In this document: positions 51,621 to 59,512 of the stretch, piece after piece
How the letters are laid out: each line of letters begins with the position of its first letter
How positions within the stretch are numbered: the first letter of the stretch is position 1
Assembly (NCBI GenBank): GCA_000403315.2
Contig: KE159636.1
Coordinates: forward strand, 1,834,041-1,898,040
Reading direction: 5' to 3'
Origin: Lachnospiraceae bacterium A2
Lineage (GTDB): Bacteria > Bacillota > Clostridia > Lachnospirales > Lachnospiraceae
DNA: 64,000 bases
Made by a program: the position numbers and the translations under genes
Notes under the pieces: generated by a model
What the model was told of the DNA's origin: nothing
The model's input: the letters and a program-made list of their open reading frames with translations, nothing else
Databases searched by the model: none

Positions 51621-51891
51621 GGCAGAATTTACAGGGCAATTTAAGAAAGATTATAAATTAGCGCTCAAGCGGGGATGCAATCCGCAAAAGCTGCAACATG
51701 TACTTGATTTGCTGCTGCATGGACAGCCATTGCCGGAAAAGTATAAGGACCATGCATTGGCAGGTTCCCGTAACTATAAAAATATGCGTGAGTGCCATAT
51801 TGAGCCAGATTGGCTTTTGGTCTATAAAATTGAGAAAGAAATACTGTTATTAAAACTAATAAGGACAGGAACCCATAGCGATTTATTTTAA
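51613..51891 (+). CDS. YafQ-family mRNA interferase toxin
   Basis: A 92-residue RelE-superfamily endoribonuclease. YafQ marks are GQFKKDYKLALKRG, PLPEKYKDHALAGSRNYKNMRECHIEPDWLLVYKI and the end IRTGTHSDLF. The catalytic residues of the family (His in YKDHAL and HIEPDW, Asp in EPDW, His in GTHSDLF) are there, so it should be functional. dinJ-yafQ is the standard pairing, in contrast to the dinJ-yoeB mix at 9140. Confidence 0.9.
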   Translation: MLRAEFTGQFKKDYKLALKRGCNPQKLQHVLDLLLHGQPLPEKYKDHALAGSRNYKNMRECHIEPDWLLVYKIEKEILLLKLIRTGTHSDLF

Positions 51892-51918
51892 TAAACAGAC
51901 AAGTGAGGAATAAGAACT

Positions 51919-53001
51919 ATGAGCAAAATTATTTTAACAGGCGACAGGCCCACCGGAAAACTCCATGTAGGCCACTATGTAGGCTCCCTGCGCCGCAGGG
52001 TAGAACTGCAGGAATCCGGCGGGTACGACAAAATATTCATTATGATTGCAGACGCACAGGCCTTGACAGACAATGCGGACACCCCAGAGAAAGTACGCCA
52101 GAACGTAGTGGAAGTGGCCTTGGATTATATGGCATGCGGCTTAGACCCAGAGAAATCCACCTTATTTATCCAGTCCCAGGTTCCGCAGCTTTGCGAGCTT
52201 TCCTTTTACTACATGAACCTTGTGACAGTATCAAGGCTCCAGCGGAACCCAACCGTCAAGGCGGAAATCCAGATGCGCAATTTCGAAGCCAGCATACCCG
52301 TAGGGTTTTTTACCTATCCCATCAGCCAGGCCGCGGACATCACTGCATTCCGGGCAACTACCGTCCCGGTAGGGGAGGACCAGATGCCCATGATTGAGCA
52401 GACAAGGGAAATTGTGCACAAATTCAATACGGTGTATGGGGAAACATTGGTAGAGCCGCAAATCCTCCTGCCGGAAAACCAAGCCTGCCTGCGCCTTCCA
52501 GGCACGGACGGCAAGGCTAAAATGAGCAAGTCCTTGGGCAACTGCATTTACCTTTCTGAAGAACCGGAGGAAATCAAGAAAAAAGTTATGAGCATGTTTA
52601 CTGATCCCAACCACCTGCGGGTAGACGACCCCGGCTCCCTGGAAGGGAACACAGTGTTTACTTATCTGGACGCTTTCTGCAAGGAAGAACATTTTGGGCG
52701 TTACCTGCCGGAATATGCAAACCTGGACGAACTGAAAGCCCATTACCAAAGGGGCGGCCTTGGGGACGTGAAAGTGAAGAAATTTTTAAATCATGTGCTC
52801 CAGGAAGTATTGGAGCCTATCCGTACCCGCAGGAAAGAGCTGCAGAAGGATATCCCATATATCTATGAGGTGCTGAAAAAGGGCAGTGAAGAAGCAGAGC
52901 GGACGGCAGCGCAGACCTTGGACCAAGTGCGCAATGCCATGAAAATCAATTATTTTTCAGACACGGAACTGATTCAGGGACAGGCAGAAAAATTTAAGTA
53001 G
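51919..53001 (+). CDS. trpS: Tryptophanyl-tRNA synthetase
   Basis: A 360-residue class I synthetase that charges tRNA-Trp. HIGH-type motif in [21 protein letters not shown] in [15 protein letters not shown], and [10 protein letters not shown] in the Trp-binding half. It has the longer TrpS2-like form of Clostridia. A 27-bp gap separates it from the toxin gene; no T-box leader fits there, so control by tRNA is not evident. A hairpin without T run follows (53022-53056). Confidence 0.93.
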   Translation: MSKIILTGDRPTGKLHVGHYVGSLRRRVELQESGGYDKIFIMIADAQALTDNADTPEKVRQNVVEVALDYMACGLDPEKSTLFIQSQVPQLCELSFYYMNLVTVSRLQRNPTVKAEIQMRNFEASIPVGFFTYPISQAADITAFRATTVPVGEDQMPMIEQTREIVHKFNTVYGETLVEPQILLPENQACLRLPGTDGKAKMSKSLGNCIYLSEEPEEIKKKVMSMFTDPNHLRVDDPGSLEGNTVFTYLDAFCKEEHFGRYLPEYANLDELKAHYQRGGLGDVKVKKFLNHVLQEVLEPIRTRRKELQKDIPYIYEVLKKGSEEAERTAAQTLDQVRNAMKINYFSDTELIQGQAEKFK

Positions 53002-53021
53002 GCGTGCCCAGCAGGCTTAAA

Positions 53022-53056
53022 CAGGGCTGGAAGCCAGAAGGAAGGTTCCAGCCCTG
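53022..53056 (+). terminator. Hairpin after trpS
   Basis: CAGGGCTGGAA and TTCCAGCCCTG form a perfect 11-bp stem. No T run follows, so termination would be weak or factor-assisted. Confidence 0.4.
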
Positions 53057-53101
53057 AAATATACTGAGCCAGATTAGTTTGGGAACCAGAATAGTAGTGT
53101 C

Positions 53102-53130
53102 TTGACAATATGGCATATTTGCCATATGAT
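53102..53130 (+). promoter_or_regulatory. Promoter of higBA with a palindromic operator in its spacer
   Basis: TTGACA (53102-53107), 17 bp, TATGAT (53125-53130). The spacer plus three bases is the perfect palindrome ATATGGCA/TGCCATAT around TATT (53108-53127), an obvious place for the XRE antitoxin to bind and block RNA polymerase. Confidence 0.8.
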
Positions 53131-53150
53131 GGATAAAAGATGTAAGATTA

Positions 53151-53260
53151 GGGTATCTAAAGGGTGCGTCGCACCCCCTCTATACCATATATTGATGTGC
53201 AAATGAATTTGCAATAGCAATATATGGTATGAGCGTAGCACAAAAGGTGCTTTAGATACC
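53151..53260. repeat. Palindromic intergenic repeat inside the higBA leader
   Basis: GGTATCTAAAGGGTGCG to GGTGCTTTAGATACC form the outer arms, CCATATATTG and CAATATATGG the inner ones. Same family as 9680-9770. It stands between the promoter and higB, giving a leader of about 145 nt. Confidence 0.65.
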
Positions 53261-53282
53261 ATAATTGATATAAGGAATTACG

Positions 53283-53639
53283 ATGGATAAATTTGAAGTA
53301 GAATTTTATACAAAGATAAATGGGGAAAAGCCAGCAAAGGAGTTTATCCTTGGATTAGATATGAAAATGCGGGCGAAGATTCTTGGAATGGTTAAAATAC
53401 TAGAAGAAAAGGGAAACCAGCTAAGGGAACCATACAGTAAGCATTTAGAGGATGGGATATTTGAAATCCGTGGGAAAGTAGGGACAGACATTACAAGGGT
53501 CCTATATTTTTTCTATTATGGCGGGAGAATTGTACTTACGAATGGGTTTGTCAAAAAAACACAAAAAGCGCCAAAACAGGAAATAGAACTGGCGAAAATG
53601 TATCGGAAAGATTTTTTAAGGAGGGCGGATTATGAGTGA
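53283..53639 (+). CDS. HigB-like toxin (Gp49/RelE family)
   Basis: A 118-residue RelE-fold protein of the phage-derived Gp49-like group: FEVEFYTKINGEKPAKEFI, LREPYSKHLEDGIFEIRGK, RVLYFFYYGGRIVLTNGFVKKTQKAPKQEIELA. These are the usual blocks of HigB-type mRNA interferases that cut ribosome-bound mRNA. Toxin before antitoxin and an 8-bp overlap with the XRE gene give the higBA order. AAGGA precedes the ATG. Expression probably starts at 53102-53130. Confidence 0.88.
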   Translation: MDKFEVEFYTKINGEKPAKEFILGLDMKMRAKILGMVKILEEKGNQLREPYSKHLEDGIFEIRGKVGTDITRVLYFFYYGGRIVLTNGFVKKTQKAPKQEIELAKMYRKDFLRRADYE

Positions 53640-53922
53640 ATTGAAAGATTTTTTAGAAGACCAGTTACAGGATAGGGAGTTTAAGAAGGAATGGGAAAAT
53701 ATCCAACCAGAAATGGATGTAATCCGTGCAATTGTAGATGCCAGGATTTCACAGAACCTTACACAAAAAGAACTTGCTGACAGGACAGGGATCAATCAGG
53801 CAGATATTAGTAAACTGGAAAATGGGACGCGGAATCCGTCTTTAAATTTATTGAAACGTCTTGCAGACGGAATGGAAATGACTTTGAAGTTGGAGTTTAT
53901 CCCGAAAAACATGGTAAAATGA
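53632..53922 (+). CDS. XRE-family antitoxin HigA
   Basis: A 96-residue DNA-binding antitoxin. The helix-turn-helix of the Cro/C1 type is ARISQNLTQKELADRTGINQADISKLENGTRNPSLNLLKRLADGM (about 40-85). The amino-terminal 35 residues (LKDFLEDQLQDREFKKEWEN) resemble the toxin-binding part of HigA proteins. The palindrome in the promoter spacer (53108-53127) is the presumed operator. Confidence 0.9.
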   Translation: MSELKDFLEDQLQDREFKKEWENIQPEMDVIRAIVDARISQNLTQKELADRTGINQADISKLENGTRNPSLNLLKRLADGMEMTLKLEFIPKNMVK

Positions 53923-54096
53923 AAAGACGGAATTTTTGAAGAACACAAGCAATCATTTGGGTATAGATGTATTTTGCAGAAGTTTTTTCATCTCCGACGG
54001 AGTTTTCTGCTTATCCCAAAATGCAGACGTCTATCCCCCGCATTTCTTTCATATAATTAAGGGAAAAATACAACCCCAATATGGAAGAACACAGAA

Positions 54097-55494
54097 ATGC
54101 AAACATTCAATCACAAAAAAAATCCAAAATACCCCAAAAAGAAAACTTACATTGCCACGGTTTTCGCCCTGTTCCTGTCCCTTATATCCATGTTTGGCGC
54201 CGGGGCAGCAGATTTTCCAATGCCAGAAACCGTACAGGCACAGGAAGCCCAGCAGCCGGCGGAGGAGAGCCAGCAATTCACAGAAGCCCAGCCGGCGGAG
54301 GACGCCCGGCAGCCAGCAGAAGCGCCACAGCCGGAAGGCGCCCAGCCAGCTTCCTCCCAGCCAGATTTCAGCCTGTACGCCAAAGCTGCAGTCCTGATGG
54401 ATGCAGGCACCGGCAGGGTGCTCTATGAAAAAAACGGTTATGAACACATGCCGAACGCCAGCACCACTAAAATCATGACCTGCATCCTTGCGCTGGAGGA
54501 AGGGAATCTGGAGGACGAGGTAAAAGTCAGCAGCTATGCGGCTTCCATGCCGCAAGTGCACCTTGGCATGTCCAAGGAGGACAGCTTCCGCCTGAAAGAC
54601 CTCCTCTACTCCCTGATGCTGGAATCCCACAACGATTCTGCAGTCGCCATTGCAGAGCATATCGGCGGTTCCGTGGAAGCCTTTGCAGGGAAAATGAACC
54701 AGAAAGCCAGGGAACTGGGCTGCAAGGATACTTATTTCATCACCCCAAACGGCCTTGACGCCAGCGACGGGACAGGGGTGCACGGCACCACGGCAGAGGA
54801 TTTGGCGAAAATTATGTCCTACTGCATCCAGAACGAGTCCTTTTTGGAAATTACCCAGGCGCCCAGCTACCAGTTCACGAACCTGGCAGGGACCAAGCAT
54901 TTCAACTGCACCAACCATAACGCATTTTTGCAGATGATGGAAGGCGCGCTGTCCGGGAAAACAGGGTTTACCGGGAATGCAGGCTACTGTTATGTAGGGG
55001 CGCTCCGCCGGGAAGACCGTACATTTATTGTAGCCCTCTTAGCCTGCGGCTGGCCTAACAATAAAACCTACAAATGGTCCGATACCCGTGCCTTGATGAA
55101 CTATGGCCTGGAGCATTACCACTGCGAGGATGTGTATGAGTACGACCGGGAATTTGCCCCAGTCAAAATAGAACAGGCGGAGCCTGAAAACGGCAGGCTC
55201 TATCAGGATGTTACCATCCCCCTGAAAATAAAAGAAGAAAAAATCCGCGTCCTGAAACGCACCGATGAGGAAATCCGCACCATTTACGAAATCCCGGAAA
55301 CAGCTAAAGCCCCCATAAAGGAAGGGCAGCAGCTTGGGAAGGTGACATATTACCTGGGGGAACGCCAGATTGCAGAAGTCCCAGTATACGCCGCTAAGGC
55401 TGCCAAAGAGTTAAAGCCTTCCTGGTACAAAGAGTATCTTTTAAAATTGTTTTTTATGGAAAAAGAGCTTTACTTTGGGCAAGAGGAACACTGA
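54097..55494 (+). CDS. D-alanyl-D-alanine carboxypeptidase (DacF type, S11)
   Basis: A 465-residue penicillin-binding protein that trims the last D-Ala of peptidoglycan stems. A signal anchor lies about residues 20-38. A Gln/Pro/Glu-rich linker (about 45-88) follows, then the peptidase domain with SxxK in ASTTKIMT (Ser about 127), SxN in LESHNDSA and KTG in GKTGFTG. A beta-rich PBP5_C-like domain (about 355-445) and a carboxy-terminal amphipathic or membrane segment (WYKEYLLKLFFM) come last. All catalytic motifs are intact. In sporeformers such genes precede spoIIA, which is not the case here, so a vegetative role is likely. Confidence 0.92.
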   Translation: MQTFNHKKNPKYPKKKTYIATVFALFLSLISMFGAGAADFPMPETVQAQEAQQPAEESQQFTEAQPAEDARQPAEAPQPEGAQPASSQPDFSLYAKAAVLMDAGTGRVLYEKNGYEHMPNASTTKIMTCILALEEGNLEDEVKVSSYAASMPQVHLGMSKEDSFRLKDLLYSLMLESHNDSAVAIAEHIGGSVEAFAGKMNQKARELGCKDTYFITPNGLDASDGTGVHGTTAEDLAKIMSYCIQNESFLEITQAPSYQFTNLAGTKHFNCTNHNAFLQMMEGALSGKTGFTGNAGYCYVGALRREDRTFIVALLACGWPNNKTYKWSDTRALMNYGLEHYHCEDVYEYDREFAPVKIEQAEPENGRLYQDVTIPLKIKEEKIRVLKRTDEEIRTIYEIPETAKAPIKEGQQLGKVTYYLGERQIAEVPVYAAKAAKELKPSWYKEYLLKLFFMEKELYFGQEEH

Positions 55495-55638
55495 AAATCT
55501 GTAAGAAAATTTTCAGGAAATTACTGTTCTGTCTGCCTGTTTTCCCACAGTTCCAGATGATGCTGGCGGAAGTGGCAGCGGCTGAGGGCCAAATTCCAGC
55601 CCAAGTGAAAAATTTCACAAAGTTTCCAGAATTACCTA

Positions 55639-55667
55639 TTGAAAATTTCCCCCAAAAGCGATACAAT
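55639..55667 (+). promoter_or_regulatory. Promoter of the decarboxylase operon
   Basis: TTGAAA, 17 bp, TACAAT; the transcript would start near 55674, about 50 bp before the first ATG. Confidence 0.75.
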
Positions 55668-55723
55668 TACAATCGGAAGAAAATTTTGTAAAATTTATAA
55701 AAATACATATGGAGGTTTAAGCA

Positions 55724-57157
55724 ATGAGTAATTCTACCAACTCAGCAAGACAGAGGATTTCCGGCCTTCTCGACGAGCAAAGCTTTATGGAAACCGGGGC
55801 TCTGGTAACTGCAAGGAACACAGACTTTGATTTAAGCCAGTCTGAAACCCCATCGGACGGAGTCATCACCGGATATGGCCTGATTGACGGGAACCTGGTG
55901 TATGTGTACAGCCAGGACGCTTCCGTGTTAGGCGGTACCATTGGCGAGATGCACAGCAAGAAAATCACAGCTATTTACAAAATGGCAATGAAAATGGGCG
56001 CGCCTGTCATTGGGCTGATTGACTGCGGCGGCATGCGCCTTCAGGAATCCGTGGATGCATTGGATGCGTTTGGCGGGATTTATGCGGCGCAGGCAGCGGC
56101 AAGCGGCGTAATCCCACAGATTTGCGCGGTATTCGGCAATTGCGGCGGCGGGCTTTCCGTTGTGCCGGCCATGAGCGATTTTGCATTTGTGGAGCAGGGG
56201 CAGGGAAGGGTATTTGTCAATTCCCCCAATGCCATTAAGGGCAACCATGTGTCCAAATGCGACACGGCAAGCGCAGAATACCAGGCAGGCAACAATGGCT
56301 GCATTGACGGCATAGGCACTACGGAGGAAATTCTTTCCGCTATCCGTGAACTGGTATGCATCCTTCCCGGCAACAACGCAGAAGGCGGCAGGGAAGAAGA
56401 ATGTACCGACGACTTAAACCGCGTATGCGAGAACCTTTCCGGGTGCAGGGAGGATACCCGCCTTGCCCTTACCCACATTTCCGACAACAATTTATTTGTG
56501 GAAACGAAAAAGGATTTTGCAAGGAACATGGTAACAGGATTTATCCAGCTAAACGGCAGGACCATTGGCGCAGTTGCCAACGCCACAGCAGTGTATGGTG
56601 AAAACGGCGAGAAGGCAGAAACCTTTGACCACGTGCTGACTGCAAGGGGATGCAACAAGGCGGCAGAGTTTATCAGCTTCTGCGATGCTTTTGATATTCC
56701 GGTGCTTTCCCTGACAAATGTGGAAGGGTTTGCAGCAACTGAGTGTTCCGAGCGGAACCTTGCAAAAGCAATGGCAAGGATGACGGCAGCATTTGCAGGG
56801 GCAACCGTGCCAAAGGTAAATATTATCGTTGGGACTGCTTACGGCAGCGCATACGTGATGATGAACAGCAAGTCCATCGGCGCAGATTTCGTCTATGCAT
56901 GGGAAGGCAGCAAGATCGGCATGATGGATGCAGGGCTTGCGGCAAAGATTATGTATGACGGCGCTCCGGCAGATGTGATTGCAGAAAAGAAGAAAGCATA
57001 CGGAGAGCTCCAGTCTTCCGCAGAAGCAGCGGCAAGGCGGGGGCAGGTTGACCTGATGATTGCACCGGACGACACGAGGAAATTTGCAGTGGCAGCATTT
57101 GAAATGCTTTATACCAAAGGAACAGGTGAACCGGCCAGAAAACATGTAGCAAAGTAG
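55724..57157 (+). CDS. Acyl-CoA carboxyltransferase subunit (methylmalonyl-CoA decarboxylase alpha / 12S type)
   Basis: A 477-residue carboxyltransferase of the biotin-dependent family that moves CO2 between an acyl-CoA (typically methylmalonyl-CoA) and carboxybiotin. Both crotonase-like halves are seen: VYVYSQDASVLGGTIGEMH, GLIDCGGMRLQESVDAL and FGNCGGGLSVVPAMSDFAFV in the first, and IGAVANATAV, LTNVEGFAATECSERN, VNIIVGTAYGSAYVMMNSKSIGADFVYAW in the second. It is about 30 residues shorter than PccB/MmdA and has an Asn-rich start and a shortened central linker. First gene of a five-gene operon with the sodium pump and carrier. Confidence 0.88.
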   Translation: MSNSTNSARQRISGLLDEQSFMETGALVTARNTDFDLSQSETPSDGVITGYGLIDGNLVYVYSQDASVLGGTIGEMHSKKITAIYKMAMKMGAPVIGLIDCGGMRLQESVDALDAFGGIYAAQAAASGVIPQICAVFGNCGGGLSVVPAMSDFAFVEQGQGRVFVNSPNAIKGNHVSKCDTASAEYQAGNNGCIDGIGTTEEILSAIRELVCILPGNNAEGGREEECTDDLNRVCENLSGCREDTRLALTHISDNNLFVETKKDFARNMVTGFIQLNGRTIGAVANATAVYGENGEKAETFDHVLTARGCNKAAEFISFCDAFDIPVLSLTNVEGFAATECSERNLAKAMARMTAAFAGATVPKVNIIVGTAYGSAYVMMNSKSIGADFVYAWEGSKIGMMDAGLAAKIMYDGAPADVIAEKKKAYGELQSSAEAAARRGQVDLMIAPDDTRKFAVAAFEMLYTKGTGEPARKHVAK

Positions 57158-57170
57158 AAAGGTGAAGTTT

Positions 57171-57890
57171 ATGAAGAAGAAAATATTGCTGATTCTGAGC
57201 ATGTGCCTAATTATGCTTGGATTGGCAGGATGCGGAGAAGACCCCACCAAGGTTGATTACAATGGCTACACCTATGAGCAGTTAAAAGGGGCATGCGAAA
57301 ATACGGTTACTGTCCTGCAGGAAATGTCAGAATCAGAGAAGGCGTCCTACCTGGCATCTGGTGATGAAATGCTGGAGCATTTAGTCGGCCGTTGGGACGA
57401 GGCGGTGAAAGGCGTTGGGGATTTTGTAAAATTAGGCGAATTTACAGTGACAAAATCCGGCAAGACCCTGACCTGCGAGCAGGAAATTATCTTTAAGGAC
57501 CGCCCGGTTCTTTTGACTTATGTATACACTTACCATAATATGCAGCTTGAGGACATTACTGTAGACGCAGTGCAGACCCTTGGGGAGAAAATGACGAACG
57601 CGGCATTGAACACCTTAATGGGGATGGGCGTGGTGTTTGCAGTGCTGATCTTAATCAGTTTGATTATTAACAGCTTTAAGTACCTTTCCCGGTTTGAAAA
57701 GAAAGGGATTGAGGAAAAAGCAGCCCCGGCGGCAAAAGCGCCTGTGGCAGCCCTTCCGCCCGCAGTGGAAGAAGCAATTGCAGCGCAGGACGATCTGGAA
57801 CTGGCAGCAGTGGTTGCAGCGGCAATCGCAGCATCTACCGGAACTTCTACAGACGAATTTGTAGTGCGTTCCATCAAAAGAAGATTTTAA
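57171..57890 (+). CDS. OadG-like gamma subunit fused to a lipoprotein-like domain
   Basis: A 239-residue protein of two parts. Residues 1-135: signal peptide with lipobox LAGC, then a small outer domain (DPTKVDYNGYTYEQLKGACE to LEDITVDAV) like the DUF3887 group. Residues 140-239: the OadG region, with helix NTLMGMGVVFAVLILISLIINSF, cytoplasmic Pro/Ala-rich linker and a final conserved VVAAAIAASTGTSTDEFVVR-type segment, seen in sodium-pump decarboxylase gamma subunits of Clostridia. Ordinary OadG is about 80-100 residues, so the outer domain is extra. ATG 57171 follows AAAGGTG. It should hold the carboxyltransferases to the membrane pump. Confidence 0.8.
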   Translation: MKKKILLILSMCLIMLGLAGCGEDPTKVDYNGYTYEQLKGACENTVTVLQEMSESEKASYLASGDEMLEHLVGRWDEAVKGVGDFVKLGEFTVTKSGKTLTCEQEIIFKDRPVLLTYVYTYHNMQLEDITVDAVQTLGEKMTNAALNTLMGMGVVFAVLILISLIINSFKYLSRFEKKGIEEKAAPAAKAPVAALPPAVEEAIAAQDDLELAAVVAAAIAASTGTSTDEFVVRSIKRRF

Positions 57891-57914
57891 TTGTAAATTC
57901 AGGAGGACACGAAA

Positions 57915-58301
57915 ATGAAAAGTTATACAATTACCGTTAATGGAAACGTTTATGATGTTACTGTAGAAGAAAATGGTGCAGGCGGCGCAGCAGCACCCGC
58001 ACCCAGAAGGGCAGCAGCCCCGGCGGCAGCTCCGGCAGCCCCAGCAGCAGCTCCTGCCCCGGCTCCGGCAGCAGGCGGCGCAGGGAATGTCAGGATTGAA
58101 GCAGGCGCGGCAGGGAAGGTATTCAGCATTGACAGCAAGCCAGGGGATACCTTAAAGCGCGGCGACACTGTCCTTGTATTGGAAGTAATGAAGATGGAAA
58201 CACCTGTAGTCGCACCGGAAGACGGGACAGTGGCAAGCATTGACGTAACCGTTGGACAGGCGGTAGAAGCAGGTGCATTGCTGGCAACGTTAAACAACTA
58301 A
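57915..58301 (+). CDS. Biotin carboxyl carrier protein
   Basis: A 128-residue carrier. The start MKSYTITVNGNVYDVTVEE is that of decarboxylase/transcarboxylase 1.3S proteins. An Ala/Pro-rich swinging linker (about 27-58) precedes the biotinyl domain. The biotin attachment motif is EVMKMETPV, with Val in place of the first Ala of AMKM; the target Lys is present (about residue 95). It carries CO2 from the carboxyltransferases to the membrane pump at 58318. Confidence 0.93.
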   Translation: MKSYTITVNGNVYDVTVEENGAGGAAAPAPRRAAAPAAAPAAPAAAPAPAPAAGGAGNVRIEAGAAGKVFSIDSKPGDTLKRGDTVLVLEVMKMETPVVAPEDGTVASIDVTVGQAVEAGALLATLNN

Positions 58302-58317
58302 TTATTGGAGGTAAAAT

Positions 58318-59466
58318 ATGAGTTACGTAGGAGAAACTTTATCCAACCTCCTGCACCAGACTGCATTCTTTAGCTTGAGCTGGGGAAATTATGTCATGAT
58401 TCTGGTAGCATTTGTGTTTCTGTTCCTTGCAATTAAGAAGGGATTTGAGCCGTTGCTGCTGGTACCGATTGCGTTTGGTATGTTACTGGTAAATATTTAT
58501 CCGGATATTATTGCATCGCCGGAAGAAACCAGCAATGGCGTAGGTGGTTTACTTCATTATTTCTATCTGATGGATGAATGGTCCATCCTTCCCTCCCTGA
58601 TTTTCATGGGGGTAGGGGCTATGACAGACTTTGGCCCCCTGATTGCAAACCCAATCAGCTTCCTGCTTGGGGCAGCGGCGCAGTTTGGTATTTTCGGCGC
58701 GTATTTTATGGCAATCCTGTTAGGGTTCAATGATAAGGCAGCGGCAGCCGTATCCATTATCGGCGGGGCAGACGGGCCTACCTCCATTTTCCTTGCAGGG
58801 AAATTAGGGCAGACGGGGCTGATGGGGCCCATTGCCGTGGCGGCATATTCCTATATGGCGTTGGTGCCGATTATCCAGCCGCCGATTATGAAGCTGTTTA
58901 CCACGAAAGAGGAACGTGCCATTAAGATGCAGAACTTACGGCCAGTTTCTAAGTTAGAGAAAATTTTATTCCCGATTGTTGTAACGGCAGTGGTATGTAT
59001 TATCCTTCCGACTACGGCTCCATTGGTAGGTATGCTGATGCTTGGGAACCTGTTCCGTGAGTCCGGCGTGGTGCGCCAGCTTACAGAAACAGCGTCCAAT
59101 GCAATGATGTATATTGTAGTTATTTTGCTGGGCACTTCCGTAGGCGCAACCACCAGCGCAGAAGCATTCCTGAACTTGACTACTTTGAAAATCGTGGCAC
59201 TTGGATTGGCTGCCTTCATGTTCGGTACTGCAGCCGGCGTCCTGTTTGGCAAGATACTGTGCAAGGTTACAGGCGGCAAGATTAACCCATTGATTGGTTC
59301 TGCCGGGGTATCCGCAGTGCCTATGGCAGCCCGCGTATCCCAGAAGGTGGGCGCAGAGGAAGACCCGACCAATTTCCTTTTGATGCATGCAATGGGGCCA
59401 AATGTTGCCGGGGTTATTGGTACCGCGGTAGCAGCCGGGGTATTTATGGCAATTTTTGGAATATAG
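58318..59466 (+). CDS. Sodium-pumping decarboxylase beta subunit
   Basis: A 382-residue membrane protein of the OadB/MmdB/GcdB family that decarboxylates carboxybiotin and exports Na+. About nine or more helices. Family blocks: FEPLLLVPIAFGMLLVNIYP, GVGAMTDFGPLIANP, SIIGGADGPTSIFLAGKLG (the conserved ion-site GGADGPT), QPPIMKLFTTKEER and the end AMGPNVAGVIGTAVAAGVF. Length and motifs are typical. It is the core shared by the two carboxyltransferases in the operon. Confidence 0.95.
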   Translation: MSYVGETLSNLLHQTAFFSLSWGNYVMILVAFVFLFLAIKKGFEPLLLVPIAFGMLLVNIYPDIIASPEETSNGVGGLLHYFYLMDEWSILPSLIFMGVGAMTDFGPLIANPISFLLGAAAQFGIFGAYFMAILLGFNDKAAAAVSIIGGADGPTSIFLAGKLGQTGLMGPIAVAAYSYMALVPIIQPPIMKLFTTKEERAIKMQNLRPVSKLEKILFPIVVTAVVCIILPTTAPLVGMLMLGNLFRESGVVRQLTETASNAMMYIVVILLGTSVGATTSAEAFLNLTTLKIVALGLAAFMFGTAAGVLFGKILCKVTGGKINPLIGSAGVSAVPMAARVSQKVGAEEDPTNFLLMHAMGPNVAGVIGTAVAAGVFMAIFGI

Positions 59467-59512
59467 AAATCACTGAAAAAAGCCGCACAGCGGCAGAATG
59501 AGAGGAATCATC

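Noticed and set aside
51892..51918. T-box leader for trpS
   Set aside because: Only 27 bp separate the toxin stop from the trpS start, too short for a T-box.
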